A stretch of 64,000 nt of DNA, taken from assembly GCA_910577785.1 (NCBI GenBank), contig CAJTNT010000023.1:4154-68153 (forward strand), in the 5' to 3' direction. This stretch comes from an uncultured Lachnospiraceae bacterium (GTDB lineage Bacteria > Bacillota > Clostridia > Lachnospirales > Lachnospiraceae). Both the position numbers and the translations under genes were made by a program. Positions 52,864-59,572 of this stretch are shown here, piece after piece (the first letter of the stretch is position 1; each line of letters starts with the position of its first letter). Below the pieces are notes generated by a model that searched no databases, was not told the DNA's origin, and saw nothing but the letters and a program-made list of their open reading frames with translations.

Positions 52864-54000
52864 ATGATGGATAAACTGAATTTATCGGAAAATATCATCC
52901 GCCTCCGGCATGAAAAGAAGCTGACACAGGAGGAATTGGCCGACTTTATGGGGGTGACCAAGGCGTCGGTATCCAAGTGGGAGAAAGGGATCCATATGCC
53001 GGATCTGATGCTTTTGCCCCAGCTGGCAACCTATTTTGACGTAACCGTAGACGAGCTGATTGGATATGAAGCCCAGCTTTCCGGCGAGCAGATCCGGCGT
53101 CAATATGCAGACCTGTCGCAAGATTTCGCAGCCCTTCCCTTTGCGGATGCATTGGAGAAGGCCAGGGCGCTAGCCCATAAATACTATGCCTGCTATCCGT
53201 TCCTGCTCCAGCTTAGCGTCCTGTACTGGAACCACTATATGCTGGCGGAGACGGAGGAGGAACGCAGATTGCTCCTGCAGGAAGCAGTGGGGTGGTGCGA
53301 CCGAATTGTGGAAAATTGCAGTGATGTGGGTGTCTGCAGCGATGCTGTGGTGCTAAGGGCAGGGCTTCATCTCCAGCTTGGACAGGCGGCAGAGGCAATA
53401 GAAGCGCTGGAGCCTTCTGCGGATCCCAGCCGCCTTGCAGGACAGGACGGGGTTTTGCTGGTACAGGCATATCAGTTATCGGGTGATACGGAAAAGGCAA
53501 GGAGCTATGCGCAGGCGAAATACTATGTGGATCTGATGAATTTGGTGGGCGACGCGATACTCTCCCTTTCCCTGAATGAAAATGATATCGGATATTGTGA
53601 GGAAACCATCCGGCGCATCACGGGAATCCTGGAGCTGTATCATCTGGAAACGCTCCATCCGAATACGGCCGCACAGTTTTACTTCCAGTCTGCCATTGTT
53701 TATGCGGCCAACGGCAGGGAAGAGGAAGCGTTCGCGGCTCTTCATCGTTTTGAAAAGTGTGTGAATCGGCTTTTGGAGGCAGAGCATGCGCAGCTCCATG
53801 GAGATGAGTACTTCCATCGGCTGGATACGTGGATTGACTGTCTGCCCCTGGGAAGTATGGCGCCGCGGGATAAAAGTTTTATCCCGCAGAGCATGCGGGT
53901 ATCTATGGCGCATCCTGCCTTTAGCGCTTTGAAGGAAAACATGGAATTCCAGAGGATTGTCCACAGATTAACGGAAGGAGCTAGTCATGTTAAAGATTGA
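52864..54000 (+). CDS. XRE-family regulator with helical-repeat C-terminus
   Basis: A 378-residue protein. The N-terminal Cro/cI-type helix-turn-helix (about 8-65: IIRLRHEKKLTQEELADFMGVTKASVSKWEKG) is followed by a long helical region (about 75-375) of TPR-like character. This resembles peptide- or signal-sensing RRNPP-type regulators in outline, though no pheromone gene is seen. The end overlaps the start of the ABC ATPase gene by 14 bases, so regulator and exporter are one transcription unit and the regulator probably controls its own operon. AGGAG lies 6 bases before the ATG. Confidence 0.88.
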   Translation: MMDKLNLSENIIRLRHEKKLTQEELADFMGVTKASVSKWEKGIHMPDLMLLPQLATYFDVTVDELIGYEAQLSGEQIRRQYADLSQDFAALPFADALEKARALAHKYYACYPFLLQLSVLYWNHYMLAETEEERRLLLQEAVGWCDRIVENCSDVGVCSDAVVLRAGLHLQLGQAAEAIEALEPSADPSRLAGQDGVLLVQAYQLSGDTEKARSYAQAKYYVDLMNLVGDAILSLSLNENDIGYCEETIRRITGILELYHLETLHPNTAAQFYFQSAIVYAANGREEEAFAALHRFEKCVNRLLEAEHAQLHGDEYFHRLDTWIDCLPLGSMAPRDKSFIPQSMRVSMAHPAFSALKENMEFQRIVHRLTEGASHVKD

Positions 54001-54712
54001 GCATTTAACGAAGCATTATAAAGGAAGCGGCAAGGGAGTTACTGACCTGAGCCTGCACATTGCGCCAGGGGATATTTACGCCTTTATCGGCCACAACGGT
54101 GCAGGAAAGACTACCACCTTAAAATGTGTGGCCGGCATTCAGGATTTTGATGCCGGTACGATACAGATTGGCGGGAAGGATATACGCAAGGATCCTCTTG
54201 CCTGTAAGCGCCAGTTTGCCTACATCCCGGACAACCCGGATTTATATGAGTACTTAACGGGCATTCAGTATCTGAATTTTACGGCTGATATATTCGGCGT
54301 TGGCGCAAGGGAAAGGGAAGAAAGAATCAGAACGTATGGGGAGGCATTTGAAATCACGGCCTCCTTGGGGGATCTTATCTCCACCTATTCCCACGGAATG
54401 AAGCAGAAGCTGGCGCTGCTATCCGCTTTTGTGCATCAGCCCAAACTCTTGCTTTTAGATGAGCCCTTCGTGGGGCTTGACCCGAAAGCGGCTGTGGTTC
54501 TCAAGGACATTATGCACAGTATCTGTGCAGGGGGCGGCGCCATTTTCTTTTCCACCCATGTGCTGGATGTGGCGGAGAAGCTGTGCAATAAAGTGGCAAT
54601 GATCAAGGATGGGGCGCTGGTTGCTTGCGGCGATATGGAAACCGTTGTGAAGCAGGGGCAGTCGTTGGAATCTATTTTTATGGAGGTGGTGGAACATGCT
54701 GACACAGATTAA
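53987..54712 (+). CDS. ABC transporter ATP-binding protein
   Basis: A 241-residue ATPase with Walker A GHNGAGKTTT, a signature loop YSHGMKQKLAL and Walker B LLLLDEPFVGLD, and switch histidine in FSTHVLD. The YSHGMKQK signature is typical of ABC-2-type exporters (drug, bacteriocin or Na+ export). It pairs with the downstream membrane protein, whose start overlaps its end by 17 bases. Confidence 0.94.
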   Translation: MLKIEHLTKHYKGSGKGVTDLSLHIAPGDIYAFIGHNGAGKTTTLKCVAGIQDFDAGTIQIGGKDIRKDPLACKRQFAYIPDNPDLYEYLTGIQYLNFTADIFGVGAREREERIRTYGEAFEITASLGDLISTYSHGMKQKLALLSAFVHQPKLLLLDEPFVGLDPKAAVVLKDIMHSICAGGGAIFFSTHVLDVAEKLCNKVAMIKDGALVACGDMETVVKQGQSLESIFMEVVEHADTD

Positions 54713-56285
54713 GATACTGACAAAGCTGGAGCTTTGTAACCTCTATGGACGCAATGTCTTCCGCTTTTCCAAGGACAGAAAGGCCAGAAAAAAGTCTCTT
54801 GGTTTACTGGCTATCTGGGTTCTGTTGCTTGCCCTCCTAGTCTTTTATGTGGGCGGTCTGGCCTATGGGCTGATTTGTTTGGGGTTGGAAGCAGTGGTTC
54901 CCGCCTACCTCATCACTATTTCCAGCGTGTTGATTTTCGTTTTTGGTATGCTCAAAGCAGGGGGTATCATCTTCCGAAAGGAAGGATATGACATCCTATG
55001 TGCGTTGCCGCTTTCCAAGGGCGCAGTCGCTATCAGCCGCCTGCTGTCCATGTATGTGGAAGAGCTGCTGCTGGCCTTGGCGGTGCTGCTGCCTGGTATG
55101 GCGGTATATGCATGGAACCTCCGCCCAGGCGTTGGTTTTTATCTTACGGGGCTGCTGGGGATAGGAAGTATCCCCCTGCTCCCCATGGCGGCGTCCATCT
55201 GCATTGGCGTGCTGATTACGGGCATATCTTCCCGTATGCGCCATAAAAGCCTGGTAGCGGCAGGGCTGTCTGTTTTCGCGGTCTTGGGGATTATGTACGG
55301 GACGTCCCGTCTGTCGGCCGTAGAGGGCAGCATCGATCCAAAGATGTTAAAAAACCTGTCTGCGTCTGTGATGGCGCTGTTAGGCAAGGTGTATCCGCCG
55401 GCGGTCTGGCTGGGGCGCGCTATCACCTGTGGGGACGTTCTGTGCGGCCTGCTGTGCGCCGTCCTGTCTCTGTCTGTATTTGCGGCTGTGGCGGCAGGCG
55501 TTGCCCTCTGTTTCCCCAAGATCTGCCAGGGATTATACAGCAGCGCGGCCAAGCATAATTATCAGATGGGAAGGCTCAAGGCAAGTCCTGTTTTGTCCTC
55601 CCTGTGCAGACGGGAGTTCAGGCGCTATTTTTCTTCCAGCATCTATGTGACGAATACCATCATTGGGCCGATTATGGGCTGTATTCTTTCTGGGGCAATG
55701 CTTGTAGCCGGAACAGAGGAGCTGGAAAAGATGCTGCCCCTGCCGCTCGAGGTAGGCCAGGTTGCCCCGTTTGTGATAGCCGGTGCGTTCTGTATGATGA
55801 CCACCACGGCGACCTCTATCTCGTTGGAAGGCAAAAGCTGGTGGATTGCCAAAAGCCTGCCCCTGTCTGCGAAAAATATTTTGGACGCGAAGATCCTTAT
55901 GAACTTGCTGCTGATCCTGCCCTTTTACCTGCTGTCAGAACTGTTTCTTATCTTTGCGCTGAGGCCGGGAGCTGGGGAATTGCTGTGGCTGTTGCTGGTT
56001 CCGGCGGCAATCATCCTGTTTTCCTGTGTATTCGGCATTACCATCAACCTCCGCTTCCCTGTGTTGGAATGGGAGAGTGAGGTGCGCATCGTCAAACAGA
56101 GCGCGTCCGCCATGCTGGGGAGCATGGGCGGTTTTCTCCTGGCAATCCTCTGCGCCGTGGCTATGGGGATCGTTCCCAAAGGGTATGCCGTTTCCCTAAA
56201 GGCTTTGCTCAGCGTTGTGATCCTGGCGGCAACCGCAGCCCTATATTACAAAAACAATCGTTTTGATCTCTGCGGGAGGGTTTGA
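54696..56285 (+). CDS. ABC exporter membrane subunit (ABC-2-like)
   Basis: A 529-residue polytopic protein with roughly 12 hydrophobic helices in two blocks (about 35-280 and 325-525). It has no ATPase motifs and is long for a single ABC-2 permease, like YhaP- or LinJ-type fused permeases. Together with the ATPase it should form an exporter; the cargo is unknown. It is the last gene of the operon and ends just before the AT-rich accessory island. Confidence 0.88.
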   Translation: MLTQIKILTKLELCNLYGRNVFRFSKDRKARKKSLGLLAIWVLLLALLVFYVGGLAYGLICLGLEAVVPAYLITISSVLIFVFGMLKAGGIIFRKEGYDILCALPLSKGAVAISRLLSMYVEELLLALAVLLPGMAVYAWNLRPGVGFYLTGLLGIGSIPLLPMAASICIGVLITGISSRMRHKSLVAAGLSVFAVLGIMYGTSRLSAVEGSIDPKMLKNLSASVMALLGKVYPPAVWLGRAITCGDVLCGLLCAVLSLSVFAAVAAGVALCFPKICQGLYSSAAKHNYQMGRLKASPVLSSLCRREFRRYFSSSIYVTNTIIGPIMGCILSGAMLVAGTEELEKMLPLPLEVGQVAPFVIAGAFCMMTTTATSISLEGKSWWIAKSLPLSAKNILDAKILMNLLLILPFYLLSELFLIFALRPGAGELLWLLLVPAAIILFSCVFGITINLRFPVLEWESEVRIVKQSASAMLGSMGGFLLAILCAVAMGIVPKGYAVSLKALLSVVILAATAALYYKNNRFDLCGRV

Positions 56286-56323
56286 AGATGCGGAATCATA
56301 TCATCTGTATTGTGCGTTTTTCC

Positions 56324-56436
56324 TGCGCATTCCGTGAGAACATGATTCAGGAGTGAGGGGCGATTTTTGCGCAGCAAAACTCTAAATATCGCCCCGAACC
56401 GTTACTATGAGCGGCTCCCAAGCGGTGAATAGTAAC
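56324..56436 (-). repeat. Family B repeat, inverted copy (left border of accessory island)
   Basis: Positions 56324-56398 are almost identical (one base change and one single-base indel) to the reverse complement of 59301-59374. A GTTACTAT...ATAGTAAC palindrome follows (56401-56436). The pair is the only long repeat bracketing the AT-rich segment. Confidence 0.85.
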
Positions 56437-56452
56437 GGAAATATCGTTGCAA

Positions 56453-57074
56453 TTCACGGCCAATGTCAGTTAGTTAAGAACTTTTAAAATCAAATAAATG
56501 GTATGAATATAGGAAAAAAGTATCATTCTGGGATGGATCTTGGGACAGATGGTGCAGATCATGCCATCTGCCAGGTAATGTTCCTATTTTATGGTATGAC
56601 AAAAGAACAGGTGCAAAAATACCTGCCATATGGTATAATGTCCCTGTCAGTCAAAAACGGTATGTAAAACTGACTGGTACTTGGAACCTTTGCTGGCGGG
56701 CAAAGGTCCTGGAAGGCCTGACAGGGAGCGTATGCTTCCTGATCAGGCCTTCCACATCTGGCGGCCTTTCCCCATGGCGCAGCCGCAGGAAATGGCGGCA
56801 GGTCTTGTGCCGAAAGGGATTTTCCTGTCGCGGGTAAAGTCAATCCTGGGGCGCCTGCAGAAGTCCTCACGGTGCTGGTTCATCTTTTCAATTTCAGACA
56901 GCAGAATCTGCTTGATTTTTTCAGGGTTGGTCATAGTGTGCCTCCTTCCATCAAAAGAAACACATATTTTATCGTTTCTGTCAAGCACTTTTTGGAAATA
57001 TTTTTCAAAAATTTAGGTTAGACCCCTATAGCGGAATCTAACCTGATACTTAACTAACTGACATTGGCCGTGAA
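56453..57074 (-). mobile_element. IS4-type element remnant with 26-bp perfect inverted ends
   Basis: A perfect 26-bp inverted repeat (56453-56478 with 57049-57074; the shared core is CAATGTCAGTTAGTTAAG) bounds a 622-bp element. Inside is the first part of a transposase gene and several short palindromes, among them GGAAGGCCTGA with TCAGGCCTTCC (56711-56753). The outermost 7 bases of each arm, TTCACGG/CCGTGAA, also occur in the family B repeats, so the element may have inserted in a palindromic target. It cannot move by itself. Confidence 0.8.
56743..56934 (-). pseudogene. Truncated IS4-family transposase, N-terminal fragment
   Basis: From ATG 56934 (GGAGG 8 bases upstream) the product reads TNPEKIKQILLSEIEKM and then DFTRDRKIPF, the typical start of an IS4-family transposase (usual form DFTRNRKLPF). 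Homology stops right after this motif; the frame then runs into unrelated GC-rich palindromic sequence and stops. The DDE catalytic region is missing. Confidence 0.75.
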
Positions 57075-57120
57075 GTGTAATCCTTTTTTCATTATTGTGT
57101 AGGAAAACAAAATTTTTCTC

Positions 57121-57149
57121 TTGAAAATCATAAGAAAATAGTTTATAAT
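57121..57149 (+). promoter_or_regulatory. Promoter of a short RNA opposite the small toxin gene
   Basis: TTGAAA (57121-57126), exactly 17 bases, TATAAT (57144-57149): a near-consensus promoter with no open reading frame downstream before a terminator 90 bases away. Confidence 0.75.
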
Positions 57150-57155
57150 CAGCGT

Positions 57156-57275
57156 AGAAGGTAACAGAGATACTGGAATGTCCCCATTACCCCAGACGGA
57201 AACTTGTCAAGAACAAATTAAAAAGTTACATGACAGAGGCTATCCCCTATTTGCGGTAGAGGATAGCTATTTTTG
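57156..57275 (+). ncRNA. Candidate antitoxin RNA
   Basis: Defined by the promoter at 57121-57149 and the terminator at 57239-57275, giving a transcript of about 120 bases. It runs towards the small membrane-peptide gene on the opposite strand and ends 1 base from its stop codon. It would therefore pair with the 3' untranslated part of that mRNA, the layout of txpA/RatA-type type I modules. No transcript is proven. Confidence 0.5.
57239..57275 (+). terminator. Terminator of the candidate antitoxin RNA
   Basis: GCTATCC (57239-57245) pairs with GGATAGC (57261-57267), extended inwards by CTA/TAG, and TATTTTT follows. The stem is symmetric, so the minus-strand mRNA can form it too. Confidence 0.75.
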
Positions 57276-57276
57276 T

Positions 57277-57360
57277 CTATTTCCGGCTGTTGTGATTATC
57301 TATGTAACTAAGGGCGGCGAAAACCACCAAAATCAACGTCAATACTTCTAACGTATTCAT
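57277..57360 (-). CDS. 27-residue membrane peptide, holin-like type I toxin candidate
   Basis: ATG 57360 to TAG 57277. The peptide begins MNTLEVLTLILVVFAALSYI, one uninterrupted membrane helix after a short acidic start, and ends D-N-H-N-S-R-K, a polar, positively charged tail. This matches the pattern of the small holin-like toxins of Firmicutes (TxpA/Hol_Tox class). GGGGG lies 5 bases before the ATG, but it is part of a 9-bp hairpin (57368-57389) that would hide the ribosome site. A second hairpin (57395-57406) and an extended -10 box, TGTGATATAAT (TATAAT at 57430-57435), lie further upstream. A convergent RNA unit faces its 3' end. Toxicity is inferred from class resemblance. Confidence 0.65.
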   Translation of the reverse strand: MNTLEVLTLILVVFAALSYIDNHNSRK

Positions 57361-57367
57361 AGCAACC

Positions 57368-57389
57368 CCCTTTCCGTCTCCGAAAAGGG
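57368..57389 (-). promoter_or_regulatory. Hairpin sequestering the toxin ribosome site
   Basis: On the minus-strand mRNA, CCCTTTTCG pairs with CGGAAAGGG around a GAGA loop (one G-U pair). The right arm contains part of the Shine-Dalgarno stretch. This is a common device in type I toxin mRNAs, where processing is needed before translation. Confidence 0.6.
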
Positions 57390-57429
57390 CAACTGGGGCT
57401 ATCCCCATACTGTTTACACTGATTAAAAG

Positions 57430-57440
57430 ATTATATCACA
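57430..57440 (-). promoter_or_regulatory. Extended -10 promoter of the small toxin candidate
   Basis: Minus strand TGTGATATAAT: TATAAT at 57435-57430 preceded by TGA, 70 bases before the start codon. No clear -35 box. Confidence 0.55.
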
Positions 57441-58159
57441 TTATGTCGATAATTGCCATAAAAATTTCCCTTTTCTTTGAAAATAATGGGTGTAAAAAGC
57501 AGCCTAAAAAGTAACTAAGGAAATTTGATTCTGAAAAAGCAATGCTTAAGGCATCTGTATCCTCTCACTGAAAGATACTCTTAATATATGATTCTGTGTC
57601 CTATGTTTATATTCATTTGTGTCGACATGACGTTCTTTCAGGAATACAAACGTTATATTGTGTTCCATTAGTTCCAAGTACAGATTGGCACACTAATGGA
57701 TGCTGCTTACAGAAGTTTATATAAAATATTAATGGCAAAGCTGTGAAATGCAGCTGTTCTGGAAAACGCTGTGCAGGAGAGAAACCAATGGCACGGCGTT
57801 TTTTGTATGTTTTGTTTCGGAAATTGTTACACTTTTTTAGTTTGTGGAGGGAATTCCGATGTTCAGCAAAGGAAAGATGGCCGAAAAAACTTAATAAAAT
57901 TTTTTGGAAATACTTGACAATATGTTCAGAAAATAGTAAGTTATAACTAACAGAAGTAAGTATAAAAGAACTGATGTAAGAAAGAAATGAGAGGTGGTTT
58001 TTATGTGATAATTATAGTGGAAGGATGTTAAAAAGGTGTAGTTTCATAAGAATGCCTGCAAAGGCTTGAAATTACGGAGAATGAAGTTAAAAATAGTAAT
58101 ATTGAAAGAAAGTGAATTTTATAGTTGTGCTATTCTAAAAAATATGGAGGTTAAATGAA
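57441..58159. other. AT-rich non-coding part of the accessory island
   Basis: About 720 bp with base composition unlike the flanking 50%-GC genes. A plus-strand promoter-like pair, TTGACA (57914-57919) and TAAGTT (57937-57942), could drive the gene at 58160. The open frame at 57743-57946 lacks a ribosome site and a recognisable product and is not called. Confidence 0.55.
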
Positions 58160-58888
58160 ATGAAAAGTATTTTAAAAAGAGGTATTAGTTTTGTATTAAT
58201 AGTTACTATGATGTGTTCCGTGGCTATGAATCGTTGGCAAGTGGTAGCCTTAGCAGAAGAATTGGATGAATCAGATGAAACAGGAACAGAATTTCAGGAT
58301 GAATTAGAGATTGAGTTTTTAGAAAAAAGGATTACAGATACATCTGCATATTTACGGTATTTCATAGTGGTAGATGGCAAAAAAGAATATATTACAGAAT
58401 CGTTAGAATTGAAGGGGAAAACGATTGTTTCAAGTATTTCGAGTACAGGGGTTAATGAGAATAATGTTCCGATTACTGTTACAGAAGAGGAGCAGTCAAC
58501 GATTGTAATTGAAGAGTGTAATGAAGAAGAATTGCCGACAGAAAGTTCGTATGAAGAAATGGGGAAAAAATACAACTGGAAATCTTATTCTAAGACATAT
58601 TCTTTAAAGGGAGCAAAATTTGCAATTCTTTCTGTAAGTGCTATATTAGTGGCTGTTAGCAAGATGGGATTGGGTACAGCGATATCTGTGGCTGCATCTG
58701 TAGTAAATTTTCTATTATCACAGGGAAGGTCAAAAATCCCAAACAGTATTTATTTTTCAGGAAAAAGGTGTGTAAGCCGTTCTTGTGGTAGAATATTTTA
58801 TAAATACAAAGGAAATTTTTATGATAGCAGTAAGAAAAAGACACTTTATGCAAAAGGGATTTCCTGGTCAAGGCGTTGGGGACGATAA
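58160..58888 (+). CDS. Secreted protein with hydrophobic Gly/Ala segment and basic Cys tail (unknown; bacteriocin-like layout)
   Basis: A 242-residue protein I do not recognise. A signal peptide (about 1-33, ending VVALAEE) is followed by a strongly acidic region (about 33-145). Then comes a hydrophobic, glycine/alanine-spaced stretch (about 154-191: ILSVSAILVAVSKMGLGTAI and onwards). A lysine/arginine-rich tail (about 192-242) holds two cysteines (CVSRSC). The acidic-then-amphipathic-basic layout resembles a propeptide plus membrane-active domain, as in some large bacteriocins. GGAGG lies 9 bases before ATG 58160. The composition is AT-rich, unlike its neighbours. A small membrane protein gene starts 15 bases downstream. 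Function is unproven. Confidence 0.6.
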   Translation: MKSILKRGISFVLIVTMMCSVAMNRWQVVALAEELDESDETGTEFQDELEIEFLEKRITDTSAYLRYFIVVDGKKEYITESLELKGKTIVSSISSTGVNENNVPITVTEEEQSTIVIEECNEEELPTESSYEEMGKKYNWKSYSKTYSLKGAKFAILSVSAILVAVSKMGLGTAISVAASVVNFLLSQGRSKIPNSIYFSGKRCVSRSCGRIFYKYKGNFYDSSKKKTLYAKGISWSRRWGR

Positions 58889-58903
58889 GGAAGGGATGAT
58901 TAG

Positions 58904-59185
58904 ATGGAGCATTTGGAAGTAACACTTACAGCAGCTTTCTATACCTGTCTTGGGCTGATAGACTTATATCGCTATAAGAAAAAGGGTTCAGAAGAAACAG
59001 AAGGGACAGATAAGATATTTATTTATTTTCTTCTGCTGGGAGTTCCTATTTTTCTAATGGGTATTTTTTATTGGATTATGCAACCAAAATCAGATTTGCT
59101 ATGGACTGTAACGTTTGTTGCAAGCATAGTTATTACACTGGCAGTATTCTGGTTGGGCAGAAGGCGAAAAAAGGGTGCTTCGTAG
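58904..59185 (+). CDS. Small three-helix membrane protein (immunity-like position)
   Basis: A 93-residue protein with hydrophobic segments at about 6-22, 39-60 and 67-84, a charged loop (YKKKGSEETEGTDK) and a basic C-terminus (GRRRKKGAS). I recognise no family. It begins 15 bases after the secreted protein and shares its AT-rich composition, so the two are one transcription unit. A small multi-span membrane protein directly after a secreted membrane-active candidate is the usual place for a self-immunity protein; this is inference only. A weak AGGGA site precedes ATG 58904. Confidence 0.6.
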   Translation: MEHLEVTLTAAFYTCLGLIDLYRYKKKGSEETEGTDKIFIYFLLLGVPIFLMGIFYWIMQPKSDLLWTVTFVASIVITLAVFWLGRRRKKGAS

Positions 59186-59199
59186 GTAGGGCAGATTTT

Positions 59200-59244
59200 A
59201 AAGGACAAAACCGGCATGGTGAGAATGTGCCAGTTTTGTCCTTT
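59200..59244 (+). terminator. Hairpin closing the two-gene unit
   Basis: Perfect 12-bp arms AAAGGACAAAAC (59200-59211) and GTTTTGTCCTTT (59233-59244), extended inside by CGGCA/TGCCA-like pairing. It starts 14 bases after the stop codon. The T-run is only partial. Confidence 0.65.
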
Positions 59245-59261
59245 GGTGTACCCAGGAAGGT

Positions 59262-59406
59262 GTTACTATTCACGGCCTGCGAGTCCGCGAATAGTAACAA
59301 TTCGGGGCGATATTTAGAGTTTTGCTGCGCAAAAATCGCCCTCACTCCTGAAACATGTTCTCACGGAATGCGCATGTCAGCGTATTCCTGAGCCGTGAAT
59401 AGTAAC
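59262..59406 (+). repeat. Family B repeat (right border of accessory island)
   Basis: GTTACTATTCACGG begins the element, a short palindrome ends at 59298, then a 74-bp core (59301-59374) matches the reverse complement of 56324-56398. CCGTGAATAGTAAC (59393-59406) closes it. The ends are thus inverted copies of each other. Confidence 0.85.
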
Positions 59407-59572
59407 GAAATATCCAGAGAGTGCGTTCTAAGTTTAGTTACTGCTTTACTTCCAATAAAAAATCAAGTATACTGTTTTTAGGCATAGGAATATAAGGCAG
59501 GCAAGGAGTGGGGCAGGCTTGAAATCCTATGTGATAGGCAGTAAAAAAAGTGAATAAGGAGGCATTCTGACA

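Larger units (their letters stand above)
59186..59572. other. Intergenic region at the right border of the accessory island
   Basis: 387 bp. Holds the hairpin terminator and a family B repeat (listed separately), then about 165 bp of leader for the NlpC/P60 gene with no coding potential. No consensus promoter stands out. Confidence 0.6.

Noticed and set aside
56681..57016. 111-codon plus-strand frame in the IS remnant
   Set aside because: Antisense to the transposase N-terminus, which has a good start and motif.
57743..57946. 67-codon frame in the AT-rich island
   Set aside because: No ribosome site at the start, irregular composition and no homology I recognise; left as non-coding.
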